31,794 bases of DNA from JAFTYR01 sp964571375 (GTDB lineage: Bacteria > Pseudomonadota > Gammaproteobacteria > Burkholderiales > Burkholderiaceae_F): assembly GCA_964571375.1 (NCBI GenBank), contig CAZNBL010000012.1, positions 1-31,794 of the forward strand. The letters are read 5' to 3'. This document shows positions 1 to 6,261 of this stretch, in pieces. A model generated the notes under the pieces. That model worked only from the letters and a program-made list of their open reading frames with translations, searched no databases and was not told the origin of the DNA. How positions within the stretch are numbered: the first letter of the stretch is position 1; each line of letters begins with the position of its first letter. Position numbers and translations under genes: made by a program.

Positions 1-324
1 CGAAATGATACAGAGGGAGGACATTCTTCTTTAAGAAGTCGTTTTTCAGCCTCTGAGGCTTGAAGGACAAAGCTTGCGGAGCGATTGTTGTTGTGCGGGT
101 CGGCTTTGAAGCAGGGGTGAAAATTGTATATATGAAATAAGGTTTTCATGATATGCAATTCAAATATTGCATTGAGTGAAGAGTGTTTGATGTTGAGAAA
201 CTCTTGTTTTATTGCATTTAAAAATAGAAATGCCTTCTCGAATAAATACAGGTAAAAATAAAAGAAAATATTTTATTTGCAATAGAAAATGTTTTCATTG
301 CGCGTAAGGATTCCGCTCTGCGGA
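1..324. other. AT-rich stretch without a supportable gene
   Basis: No reading frame here is long enough or well enough equipped with a ribosome binding site to call. From about 120 to 300 the DNA is clearly more AT-rich than the rest of the window. Several short dyads are visible: 26-38 (CTTCTT-T-AAGAAG), AGCCTC-T-GAGGCT near 48-60, and ATGCAAT-N6-ATTGCAT at 153-172. ATTGCAT recurs at 211-217. This looks like a regulatory flank for a gene beyond the left edge. A minus-strand ATG at 24 could open such a gene, but only seven codons are visible, so I do not call it. Confidence 0.5.
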
Positions 325-362
325 CAAAAAAAAGACCGAACCTTTTGAGGGGTTCGGTCTTT
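324..362 (-). terminator. Intrinsic terminator of the 28-codon unit
   Basis: A perfect 12-bp stem (331-342 pairing with 351-362, AAAGACCGAACC) has an 8-nt loop. On the minus strand it is followed by a run of about eight T (324-331 read in reverse), the classical Rho-independent layout. It lies about 20 bp past the stop codon of the small minus-strand ORF, so it closes that transcript. Confidence 0.85.
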
Positions 363-384
363 CGGGTCTGCTTGTTGCGGATTC

Positions 385-471
385 TTATCCGAGGACGAGA
401 GCCAAAGCGACTGCAGTGCAGAAGGGCGCAATCGTCAGACGGACGAGTTGTGCATCGAAGAAATATTTCAT
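385..471 (-). CDS. Putative 28-aa hydrophobic small protein, Fur-box promoter
   Basis: This is a 28-codon ORF beginning MKYFFDAQLVRL and ending in a hydrophobic stretch of about 15 residues (TIAPFCTAVALALVLG), long enough for a short or partial membrane helix. The ATG at 471 has an AGGAGC Shine-Dalgarno at normal spacing. A sigma-70-like promoter overlapped by a Fur box lies directly upstream, and a strong terminator lies directly downstream, so the ORF fills a complete transcription unit of about 165 nt. I do not recognise a family. The alternative is that the transcript acts mainly as an iron-responsive small RNA and the ORF is secondary. The ORF, ribosome binding site and flanking signals are seen directly; translation and membrane insertion are inferred. 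Confidence 0.6.
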   Translation of the reverse strand: MKYFFDAQLVRLTIAPFCTAVALALVLG

Positions 472-488
472 AACTGCTCCTATTTGTG

Positions 489-524
489 TGAGAGCAGTTT
501 ACATCAAATGAGAATGATTATCAA
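489..524 (-). promoter_or_regulatory. Sigma-70-like promoter overlapped by a Fur box
   Basis: Read on the minus strand, TTGATA (524-519) and TAAACT (501-496) are separated by exactly 17 bp, which puts the transcription start near 489. The plus-strand sequence 506-524, AAATGAGAATGATTATCAA, closely matches the classical Fur box (GATAATNATTCTCATT pattern on the minus strand). It covers the -35 and most of the spacer, the usual geometry for iron-dependent Fur repression. The promoter drives the 28-codon ORF. Confidence 0.7.
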
Positions 525-529
525 TTGAA

Positions 530-826
530 TTAATTAATTTCTTCGGTGTCTTCTTCGCTGGTGCTGACTTCACCGTGCTTGAACGGCAGTACGGACGGGA
601 AGGCGACCAGGTCGTCGTCATCCATTTCCATCAGAGCGTCGGCGCCGAGTTCGGCACTGTTGAAAGCGTAGTTAAGCTTTGCGTAGACGTTGGAAATATC
701 TTCGTCGAGAATTTCTTCGACTTCGTTGGGATTGTCTTCGATCTGAGCAATCAGGGATTCAAGGGCTTCCTTGGCATCGTTGAGTGTGGCCAAGGTCCAT
801 TCTGCATCATAAAGTTTTGTCGACAT
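530..826 (-). CDS. Acidic 98-aa protein of unknown function
   Basis: The 98-residue protein starts MSTKLYDAEW at the ATG at 826, preceded by an AGGAG site in ACAGGAGTTATGT. It is strongly acidic, with a DDDD run at residues 69-72 and a C-terminus rich in Glu and Asp. The first half is predicted helical (repeated Ala/Leu/Glu). No signal peptide, membrane segment or cysteine is seen, so it is probably cytoplasmic. I do not recognise a family. Its stop lies 5 bp before the Fur-covered promoter of the 28-codon ORF on the same strand, with no terminator between, so read-through into that unit is possible. It is divergent from the ABC transporter operon. Confidence 0.75.
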   Translation of the reverse strand: MSTKLYDAEWTLATLNDAKEALESLIAQIEDNPNEVEEILDEDISNVYAKLNYAFNSAELGADALMEMDDDDLVAFPSVLPFKHGEVSTSEEDTEEIN

Positions 827-974
827 ACATAACTCCTGTTGATTTCTCCATTCTATATTTGGTGCGGGCGATTGTCTTGTCTTATGCTTGTGTCCTGCGC
901 GGTTGCTCTTTGTTACGTTGTATTTTTACCTTAGGACTACGTGTCGAAGGCAATCGGTTACACTTCGGATAATT

Positions 975-991
975 AAGAATAATTCTCATTT
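975..991. promoter_or_regulatory. Second Fur-like box at the ABC operon start
   Basis: The sequence AAGAATAATTCTCATTT contains a 5-1-5 dyad (AGAAT-A-ATTCT). It shares the AATTCTCATTT half with the well-known Fur consensus and with the other Fur box at 506-524. It abuts the GTG at 992, and a GATAAT -10-like hexamer lies just upstream at 968-973. Binding here would block transcription of the transporter operon. No clear -35 is visible. Confidence 0.5.
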
Positions 992-1759
992 GTGAAATTA
1001 CCTATGATGCGACGCCTTACTTACTTATATGTACCGCTGCTTACCCTTGCAGTCTGGTATGGCGTCACTCGTTTCGGAAGCATCCCTCCGATTCTTCTGC
1101 CGTCTCCGGAGGCGGTCTGGAATGCTTTCTGCCGCTCGGCTTCCGACGGCACGCTGCTCCACAATATTCTGGCGAGTGCCGGCCGCTCGATGATCGGTTT
1201 CGGCCTGTCGGCTTTTCTGGGGATTTTGCTCGGCGTTTCTTTTGCCTGCTGCAGCCGTCTGCATCGCCTCGGCTATGTCGCCGTTGAAACGATCCGCGTT
1301 ACTCCGCCCCTGGCTCTCATTCCGCTCCTGATTCTCTGGCTCGGCATCGATGAGGCGCCGAAAATTGCCATCGTATTTTTATCGAGCTTTTTCCCGGTCT
1401 ATATGAACGCTTTTACAGCTGTCAGGACTATTGATCCGAAGCTTGAAGAACTTGCCATACTGCTGCACTTCAGCAGTATGGAAAAGTTCCGTTATCTGAT
1501 TTTTCCGGGTGCGCTTCCCGGTGTTCTGACCGGTCTGCGACTCGGTTTCGGTTACAGCTGGAGAGCGCTTGTCGGCGCCGAACTGATTGCGGCGTCCTCC
1601 GGTCTCGGATTCCTGATCAGCGAGTCCGCCGAATTTGCCAAGACCGACATGGTTTTTGTCGGCATTATCACGATTGCAGTGCTCGGTATTGCCGCAGACA
1701 ACCTTCTGCAGGGAGCGGTGCGCCTGGTTATGCATAAGCGCGGAGGTGCTCATGTTTGA
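992..1759 (+). CDS. ABC transporter permease, nitrate/sulfonate/taurine (SsuC-like) type
   Basis: This 255-aa inner-membrane permease has about six hydrophobic segments (roughly residues 10-26, 67-87, 104-118, 122-142, 187-205 and 218-240). It carries the BPD_transp_1 coupling loop, beginning near EELAILLHFSS and followed by a glycine in LIFPGALPG, that docks on the ATPase. It belongs to the SsuC/TauC/NrtB group by layout and length. The start is uncertain: GTG at 992 and ATGs at 1004 and 1007 all lack a Shine-Dalgarno, and a Fur-like box abuts them, so a short-leader or leaderless mRNA is possible. It is the first gene of an overlapping permease-ATPase-binding-protein operon. The substrate cannot be read from the sequence. 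Confidence 0.88.
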   Translation: MKLPMMRRLTYLYVPLLTLAVWYGVTRFGSIPPILLPSPEAVWNAFCRSASDGTLLHNILASAGRSMIGFGLSAFLGILLGVSFACCSRLHRLGYVAVETIRVTPPLALIPLLILWLGIDEAPKIAIVFLSSFFPVYMNAFTAVRTIDPKLEELAILLHFSSMEKFRYLIFPGALPGVLTGLRLGFGYSWRALVGAELIAASSGLGFLISESAEFAKTDMVFVGIITIAVLGIAADNLLQGAVRLVMHKRGGAHV

Positions 1760-2504
1760 GATTGTCTGTGAACAGGTCTCCAAGGTTTATGAGAGTGCGG
1801 ACCGCACGGTCAAACCGTTAAATGAGCTCAATGTGACGATTCCTGCCGGCCGCATCACTTCGATTATCGGTGAAAGCGGTTGCGGCAAGACGACATTTTT
1901 ACGTCAGATTGCGGGGCTCGAACACCCGGATTCCGGAGTGATCCGCTTTGAAAATCACGGCGGAGAGAACCGCAAACCCCGCGTTTCGGTCGTTTTCCAG
2001 GAACCCCGTCTTTTTGACTGGATGACACTGGAAGAAAATATCTCGATCGCTATCCGTCACCTGCCCGAAGCAGAACGCCGCGCCAAGTGCGTCGATATTC
2101 TCCGCTTGGTCGGCCTGGAAGGCGCAGAGCATATTTATCCGAGACAGCTTTCGGGCGGTATGGCGCAAAGAGCCGGTTTGGCCCGCGCTCTGGTCAGCGA
2201 ACCCGACATTCTTCTGATGGACGAGGCTTTCAGTGCACTCGATGCTCTGACACGCCGCCGCGTCTACAACGAATTTATCCGTATTCACAGAGAGCGGCCG
2301 ATGACCGTGGTGCTTGTGACGCACGACGTCACGGAGGCCGTGCTGCTTTCATCCGAAGTCATTCGATTTGCCGCAGGCAGAGTCAAGAGTGTTTATTCGG
2401 TCGACCTGCCGTACCCGAGAAACTTATCTTCTCCGGGGTGCGCCAAATTATGTGAAACCATTTTGTCCGAATTTTTAACGAGAGAGGAAAATCATGGCAT
2501 TTAA
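1752..2504 (+). CDS. ABC transporter ATP-binding protein, SsuB/TauB-like
   Basis: This 250-aa ATPase energises the importer. Visible motifs are Walker A GESGCGKTT (residues 40-48), a Q-loop at Gln83, signature LSGGM (133-137), Walker B ILLMDEA (153-159) and the switch His191. I chose the ATG at 1752, with GGAGG six bases upstream, over an upstream in-frame ATG because protein homology begins there. The gene overlaps the permease stop by 8 bp, which suggests translational coupling. Length is typical for the SsuB/TauB family. The family is clear; the transported compound is not. Confidence 0.92.
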   Translation: MFEIVCEQVSKVYESADRTVKPLNELNVTIPAGRITSIIGESGCGKTTFLRQIAGLEHPDSGVIRFENHGGENRKPRVSVVFQEPRLFDWMTLEENISIAIRHLPEAERRAKCVDILRLVGLEGAEHIYPRQLSGGMAQRAGLARALVSEPDILLMDEAFSALDALTRRRVYNEFIRIHRERPMTVVLVTHDVTEAVLLSSEVIRFAAGRVKSVYSVDLPYPRNLSSPGCAKLCETILSEFLTREENHGI

Positions 2505-3438
2505 AAAAGTATTTGCCGCACTTGCCCTGACATGCGCTTCGGCTATGGCATTTGCCGCCGATATGCCCAAGGAAATCAACATCGCCTACGTCAAGGCCCC
2601 GTTTAACCTGCAGAACATGGTAATGAAGCAGCAGGGTATCCTGGAGAAGGCTTTTGCCGGCGACAACGTCAAGGTGAACTGGAAGACAATTACTTCGGGT
2701 GCCAAGCAGGCTCAGGCAATGGCTGCCGGAGCTCTTGATGTTTCCGCCGTGATGAACACTGCCTCTCTTCTGATGGCCAACGGTGCAGGCAACCCCGTTC
2801 TGATCGCCAACGGCGTTGCTCATCCTTCCGAAGTCTTCGCTATCGTCGGTAAGGCCGGTGAAAAGATGACGGTTGCCGATCTCAAGGGCAAGAAGGTTGC
2901 CGGTCCCCGCGGTACCGTTCTGCATCAGCTTCTTGTTGCCGCTCTGGTTAAGAACGGCATGAAGCCGACCGATGTCGAATTCGTTGCAATGGATATTCCG
3001 AGCGCACTGGCTGCCGTAACCAGCGGTCATGTGGACGCCGCTCTTCTTGCTGCGAGCGCCGTAATCAAGGCTGAAGAAGCCGGCTGTCAGGTCATTACCA
3101 ACGCCAAGGGTCTTGTCAACGTCAACCTCGTTATGACTGTCAGCAAGGACTTTGCCGAAAAGCATCCTGAAGCTCTTGCCAAGATCGTTCAGGCTCAGAG
3201 AGACACTTTAAAGTGGATCAACGCCAATAAGGCCGCTGCTGTCGAACTCGGTGCCAAGGAACACGGTATCAGCATCAAGGATGCCGAAAAGCTTGCTTCC
3301 TGGTCTCACTACTACGATCAGCTTACTGCCGCCGACGTTGCCGGTCTTAAAGAAGATCAGCAGTTCCTGATCGAAAACGGCATGATGGCTAAGAGCGTCG
3401 ACGTCGAAGCTCTCGTTCTTCCGACTGCCGCTAAGTAA
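2494..3438 (+). CDS. Periplasmic substrate-binding protein of SsuA/NMT1-like family
   Basis: This 314-aa protein has a clear Sec signal peptide (basic MAFKK, hydrophobic core, cleavage near residue 22 in the AFA-AD region) and no lipobox, so it is a soluble periplasmic binder. The mature part follows the type-2 binding fold of sulfonate/nitrate/thiamine-precursor binders: an INIAYVKAPF strand, a SGAKQAQAMAAGALDVS segment, then a VADLKGKKVAGPRGT hinge region. The ATG at 2494 has AGAGAGG upstream and overlaps the ATPase stop by 11 bp. With two upstream Fur-like sites a metal- or iron-linked ligand is possible, but that is inference. Confidence 0.88.
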   Translation: MAFKKVFAALALTCASAMAFAADMPKEINIAYVKAPFNLQNMVMKQQGILEKAFAGDNVKVNWKTITSGAKQAQAMAAGALDVSAVMNTASLLMANGAGNPVLIANGVAHPSEVFAIVGKAGEKMTVADLKGKKVAGPRGTVLHQLLVAALVKNGMKPTDVEFVAMDIPSALAAVTSGHVDAALLAASAVIKAEEAGCQVITNAKGLVNVNLVMTVSKDFAEKHPEALAKIVQAQRDTLKWINANKAAAVELGAKEHGISIKDAEKLASWSHYYDQLTAADVAGLKEDQQFLIENGMMAKSVDVEALVLPTAAK

Positions 3439-3450
3439 TTCAATAACTTC

Positions 3451-3468
3451 GGGCCGGGAGACCGGCTC
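3451..3468 (+). repeat. Small intercistronic hairpin with GAGA tetraloop
   Basis: GCCGG (3453-3457) pairs with CCGGC (3462-3466) around a GAGA (GNRA-type) loop. The stem extends by a G-U and a G-C pair to 3451/3468. It has no T-tract, so it is not a terminator. It lies between the binding-protein stop and the next gene's ribosome binding site. A role in stabilising the upstream mRNA, so that the abundant periplasmic protein is made in excess, is plausible. Confidence 0.5.
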
Positions 3469-3483
3469 ACGAAAGGAACAGCT

Positions 3484-3996
3484 ATGCTCGAACCTATCCG
3501 CGTCATCGATCACGGTACCGAACTTACCATCCCGCTCGATGCCTGCATCCTCTATCACGGCCGCGACAGTATCGGCGGCATGGTCCTCGGCTATCGCATC
3601 ATGGCCTGGGCAGTCCGTGAAATGAGTCCGGACAAAGCTCCCGACCGATGCGATATCCGTTTCCGTACCGCTTTCCCGGGACCGGGGCTGCGAGATGCCG
3701 TGGAAATGGTTTCGAGAGCCTGTACCCGAGGTGCCTACGAGGTGTTGGAGAGTGCTCCCGAGGGTGCTCCCGAAGGCGTTTACGGTCATCTTTACTTCGA
3801 AATCGAGATCGGCGATCAGATCCGCCGTATCTCTTTGGTGCCGGGCGCCGTATCCGAGGATTTCATCCGTACGGGACGTGCTACGAAAACTCAGCCGATG
3901 ACGCCGGAACTCAAGGCTCATTGGACCGAGCTCAAAGAAGGTCTTGCCAAGACGCTTATCGAAGCAGACTTTGAAAAACTCCTGGTTCGTTATTGA
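3484..3996 (+). CDS. FmdE-like protein, last gene of the ABC operon
   Basis: This 170-aa cytoplasmic protein starts MLEPIRVIDHG behind an AAAGGAACAGCT ribosome binding site. Residues 23-45 read YHGRDSIGG...LGYRIMAWAVREM, and a later segment GPGLRDAVEMVSRACTRGA lines up with the conserved layout of FmdE (formylmethanofuran dehydrogenase subunit E-like) proteins. Family members normally have HGHLCPG at the first motif; here the cysteine is missing (HGRDSIG), so metal ligation may differ. The gene follows the importer by 45 bp on the same strand, suggesting it handles or senses what the importer brings in. The family call is from memory of the motif pattern and is moderate at best. Confidence 0.5.
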   Translation: MLEPIRVIDHGTELTIPLDACILYHGRDSIGGMVLGYRIMAWAVREMSPDKAPDRCDIRFRTAFPGPGLRDAVEMVSRACTRGAYEVLESAPEGAPEGVYGHLYFEIEIGDQIRRISLVPGAVSEDFIRTGRATKTQPMTPELKAHWTELKEGLAKTLIEADFEKLLVRY

Positions 3997-4047
3997 TTCC
4001 GTAAAAACGGTTTCAAGGGCTTCCGTAGTTTTAAAATTATCCGAAAG

Positions 4048-4068
4048 CAAGGGGCGCAATGCCCCTTG
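4048..4068 (+). repeat. Hairpin between the ABC operon and the carbonic anhydrase gene
   Basis: CAAGGGGC (4048-4055) pairs perfectly with GCCCCTTG (4061-4068) around a 5-nt loop. Only a weak T-rich stretch (TTCGTTT) follows. It may be a poor terminator for the ABC operon; the carbonic anhydrase ribosome binding site starts 15 bp later. Confidence 0.45.
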
Positions 4069-4093
4069 AATTCGTTTAAACCGGGAGCAAGGT

Positions 4094-4759
4094 ATGCATA
4101 ATTTTCACGAGTTGATCGAAGGTTTCCATAACTTCAAAGAATCTTATTTTCAAAAAGAACGTGAATTCTTCGAGCGTCTTGCCCGCGGACAGAATCCGAA
4201 AACACTCGTTATTGCCTGCTGCGACTCCCGTGTGGATCCGGCTATTTTGCTCGGCTGCCGTCCGGGCGATCTTTTTGTGGTCCGTAACATTGCGGCGCTC
4301 GTTCCCGAACAGAATAAGGTCGGCAACTGCGACGCTATCATCTCTGCCGTTGAATACGGCGTCAAACATCTTGAAGTCAATCACATCGTCGTGATGGGAC
4401 ACTCCGACTGCGGCGGTATTCATGCTCTGATGCATCCTGAATGCGTTAAAGACGAAAAGCATATTGCCGACTGGATCTCTCAGGCGCATCCGGTGCTTGC
4501 CGAACTTGAAAAAGAAGATCCGACAGAATGCGCGGAAGAAAGAAGACGCCGCTGTGAAGAAGGTGCCGTGTTGATGGGGTTGGATAACCTGCTTTCCTAC
4601 GATTGGATTCATGAAAGAGTCGATACCGGCACTTTAAACCTTCATGCGCTCTACTACGATATGCACGACGGGCATCTTCACATCTGGAATCCGGACAAAG
4701 AAGACTTCGAGCATTCGACAGTCTTCCGTACGGTAGAGAATTCTGCGCAAAATAATTGA
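4094..4759 (+). CDS. can: Beta-class carbonic anhydrase
   Basis: This 221-aa cytoplasmic zinc enzyme interconverts CO2 and bicarbonate. The beta-class zinc site is visible: Cys42 with the Asp44/Arg46 dyad in CCDSRVD, then His103 and Cys106 in GHSDCGG. Length and order match the bacterial Can/CynT group. The start ATG at 4094 follows GGGAGCAAGGT. It is probably monocistronic, because a hairpin precedes it and a strong terminator follows at 4777-4810. Bicarbonate supply for biosynthetic carboxylations is the usual role. Confidence 0.95.
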   Translation: MHNFHELIEGFHNFKESYFQKEREFFERLARGQNPKTLVIACCDSRVDPAILLGCRPGDLFVVRNIAALVPEQNKVGNCDAIISAVEYGVKHLEVNHIVVMGHSDCGGIHALMHPECVKDEKHIADWISQAHPVLAELEKEDPTECAEERRRRCEEGAVLMGLDNLLSYDWIHERVDTGTLNLHALYYDMHDGHLHIWNPDKEDFEHSTVFRTVENSAQNN

Positions 4760-4776
4760 TGAACAGCCGATAAAGC

Positions 4777-4810
4777 AACAGCCCGGAATCCGAAAGTTCC
4801 GGGCTGTTTT
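4777..4810 (+). terminator. can: Terminator of the carbonic anhydrase gene
   Basis: A perfect 12-bp stem (AACAGCCCGGAA pairing with TTCCGGGCTGTT), an 8-nt loop and a closing TTTT. It starts 17 bp after the stop codon. On the other strand it could also end transcripts coming from the nitroreductase/porin-remnant side. Confidence 0.9.
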
Positions 4811-4830
4811 CAAACTCGTTTCAAGTCAGA

Positions 4831-5007
4831 TCAGAACCTGTGAACGATACCGATGCCGGCTTCGTAAATTTCGGGTTCGAATTCGATTTTATTGATTCCG
4901 CTGCTGAATTCTACGGAGTTATACGAGTAACTCATGACGCCGTAAACCTATGTTCTCTTGGAGAGAGCATAGGTGTATCCGACGGAAGTATCGGCAATAT
5001 CCGGCGG
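4831..5007 (-). pseudogene. C-terminal remnant of an outer-membrane porin
   Basis: Read on the minus strand directly after the nitroreductase stop, 59 codons give ...DTSVGYTYALSKRT, a TAG stop (4950-4948), then VYGVMSYSYNS... and a terminal GIGIVHRF before TGA. The VGYTYALSKRT-x-VYG pattern, alternating beta strands and a final Phe are hallmarks of the last strands of Burkholderiales trimeric porins (Gram-negative porin, Porin_4 type). The rest of the gene is absent and an in-frame stop interrupts what remains, so this is a decayed fragment. The stop-flanked segment is seen directly; the porin assignment is from family knowledge. Confidence 0.7.
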
Positions 5008-5649
5008 TTACTTCTTGATAGTCAGAATGTTCTCGACCGGCTGACGGATGGAGCGGAAGTTGTTGAGCGGTACATCGGCGGCGTAACCCAGGGCGATACC
5101 GATAATGAGCTTTTCATCTTCCGGAATGCCGAGCAGGTCTCTTAAGACATCCGGATACTTCACGAGGTTGTAGGCCGGAACGCTGCCGATACCGATATTG
5201 GCTGCGGCAAGCATCATCGTCATTTCAAAAGTACCTAAATCCAGCAGAGCCCAGTCGTTGTGATTTTTCGGCAGTGTGAGATAAGCAACGGCAGGAGCAT
5301 GGAAGAGGTAGGACTCGGAGAGTTCTTTGATTTCCTGAAGACCGGCATCGATACGGGACTGCGAAAAAGTCTTCATGTTTTGCTGGGCCTGAGCGGACCA
5401 GGTTTCTCTCGAAGTGACCGGCAGTTCGGAGTATCCCTTGATGCCTTCTTCGAACTTGGCGTGATACTGTTCGCGGATTTTTTCGAGAACTTCTCCGGTC
5501 GCGATCCAAACTTTATGTTCCTGAGCATTGACCCAGGACGGAGAGAGCTGAGCCTGAAGTACCAGATTGGTCAGAACTGCTTCATCGATCGGTGTGTCGA
5601 GAAAATAACGGACCGAGTGACGGCTCTCAAGAACGGCATTGAATTCCAT
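5008..5649 (-). CDS. Nitroreductase family protein (FMN-dependent oxidoreductase)
   Basis: This 213-aa flavoprotein has the family's N-terminal FMN-contact pattern SRHSVRYF, the SPSWVNAQEHKV segment, and a C-terminal GSVPAYNLVKYPDVLRDLLG...IIGIALGYA region typical of NAD(P)H:FMN nitroreductases. I chose the ATG at 5649 (MEFNAVLESRH) with AGAGGG upstream over a longer in-frame start at 5709, because similarity begins there. The physiological substrate is unknown; family members reduce quinones, nitroaromatics or flavins. Its stop borders a dead porin fragment, so DNA was probably lost or rearranged just downstream. Confidence 0.9.
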   Translation of the reverse strand: MEFNAVLESRHSVRYFLDTPIDEAVLTNLVLQAQLSPSWVNAQEHKVWIATGEVLEKIREQYHAKFEEGIKGYSELPVTSRETWSAQAQQNMKTFSQSRIDAGLQEIKELSESYLFHAPAVAYLTLPKNHNDWALLDLGTFEMTMMLAAANIGIGSVPAYNLVKYPDVLRDLLGIPEDEKLIIGIALGYAADVPLNNFRSIRQPVENILTIKK

Positions 5650-5756
5650 ACGTATTACCCTCTTTACACAAATTAACGGTGCCCGAAATACGGATCTTTT
5701 AATGTACATGTTATCCGACTGAATAAACTAAAACAAATAACTCGGGAGGAACCGAT

Positions 5757-6143
5757 ATGAGAAAAACTGCTTCTCTGCTCATCCTTGTTGCGGGACTCTT
5801 TGCGGCCGGCACTTATGCCGCTGCTCCGGCAGGTTTCGAACCGAAGGCTGAGACTGCCGCATCCTTGCCCAAAGGTTTTGATGCTGCGGCCTCGACTGTT
5901 GCCGATGCTAAAAAACTTGCCGACGGAAAAATTGTTGTGCTTCGCGGTGCTTTTGTCGAACACGTCAAAGGCGATAAGTATCTCTTCCGTGATGAGGCGG
6001 GCGACAAAATTGTCTGCGAGCTCGATGACGACAAAAACTGGGGTCATGTCGTCAAAGACGCTCCGATGCAGATCAAGGCAGAAGTGGATAAAGATCTCAC
6101 TTCTTTCGAACTCGAAGTGATTGAGGCGACACCTCTGAAATAA
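5757..6143 (+). CDS. Periplasmic OB-fold (BOF) protein, YgiW/YdeI stress-tolerance family
   Basis: This 128-aa protein has an N-terminal signal peptide (MRKTASLLILVAGLFAAGTYA, cleavage near residue 21-22). Its C-terminal half fits the bacterial OB-fold family: VADAKKLADGKIVVLRGAFVEHVKGDKYLFRDEAGDKI, then VCELDD and a W in DKNWGHV. Homologues such as YgiW and YdeI are periplasmic and linked to peroxide, cadmium or antimicrobial stress tolerance. The start ATG at 5757 follows GGGAGGAACCGAT. It is divergent from the nitroreductase gene, sharing a 107-bp promoter region, and ends in its own terminator. Confidence 0.85.
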   Translation: MRKTASLLILVAGLFAAGTYAAAPAGFEPKAETAASLPKGFDAAASTVADAKKLADGKIVVLRGAFVEHVKGDKYLFRDEAGDKIVCELDDDKNWGHVVKDAPMQIKAEVDKDLTSFELEVIEATPLK

Positions 6144-6169
6144 ATCCGGATTTGAAATCCGATTCTGTA

Positions 6170-6214
6170 ATCGGCGTCCTGTTTTTAAGTAACGGGGCGC
6201 CGATGCTGTTTTTT
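6170..6214 (+). terminator. Terminator after the OB-fold protein gene
   Basis: ATCGGCG (6170-6176) pairs with CGCCGAT (6198-6204) around a 21-nt loop, followed by GCTGTTTTTT. The stem is adequate and the T-tract good, although the loop is long. Confidence 0.65.
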
Positions 6215-6261
6215 GCGTCTTAAACAGCGATAATGCCGATATTCAAGTTGTACGTACTGCT

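Noticed and set aside
1..63. Tail of a plus-strand gene ending at the TGA at 61-63
   Set aside because: Only 20 codons are visible, and they match nothing I recognise.
4840..5145. 101-codon plus-strand frame over the porin remnant
   Set aside because: It spans the convergent end of the nitroreductase gene, has no ribosome binding site, and the minus-strand reading gives recognisable porin sequence.
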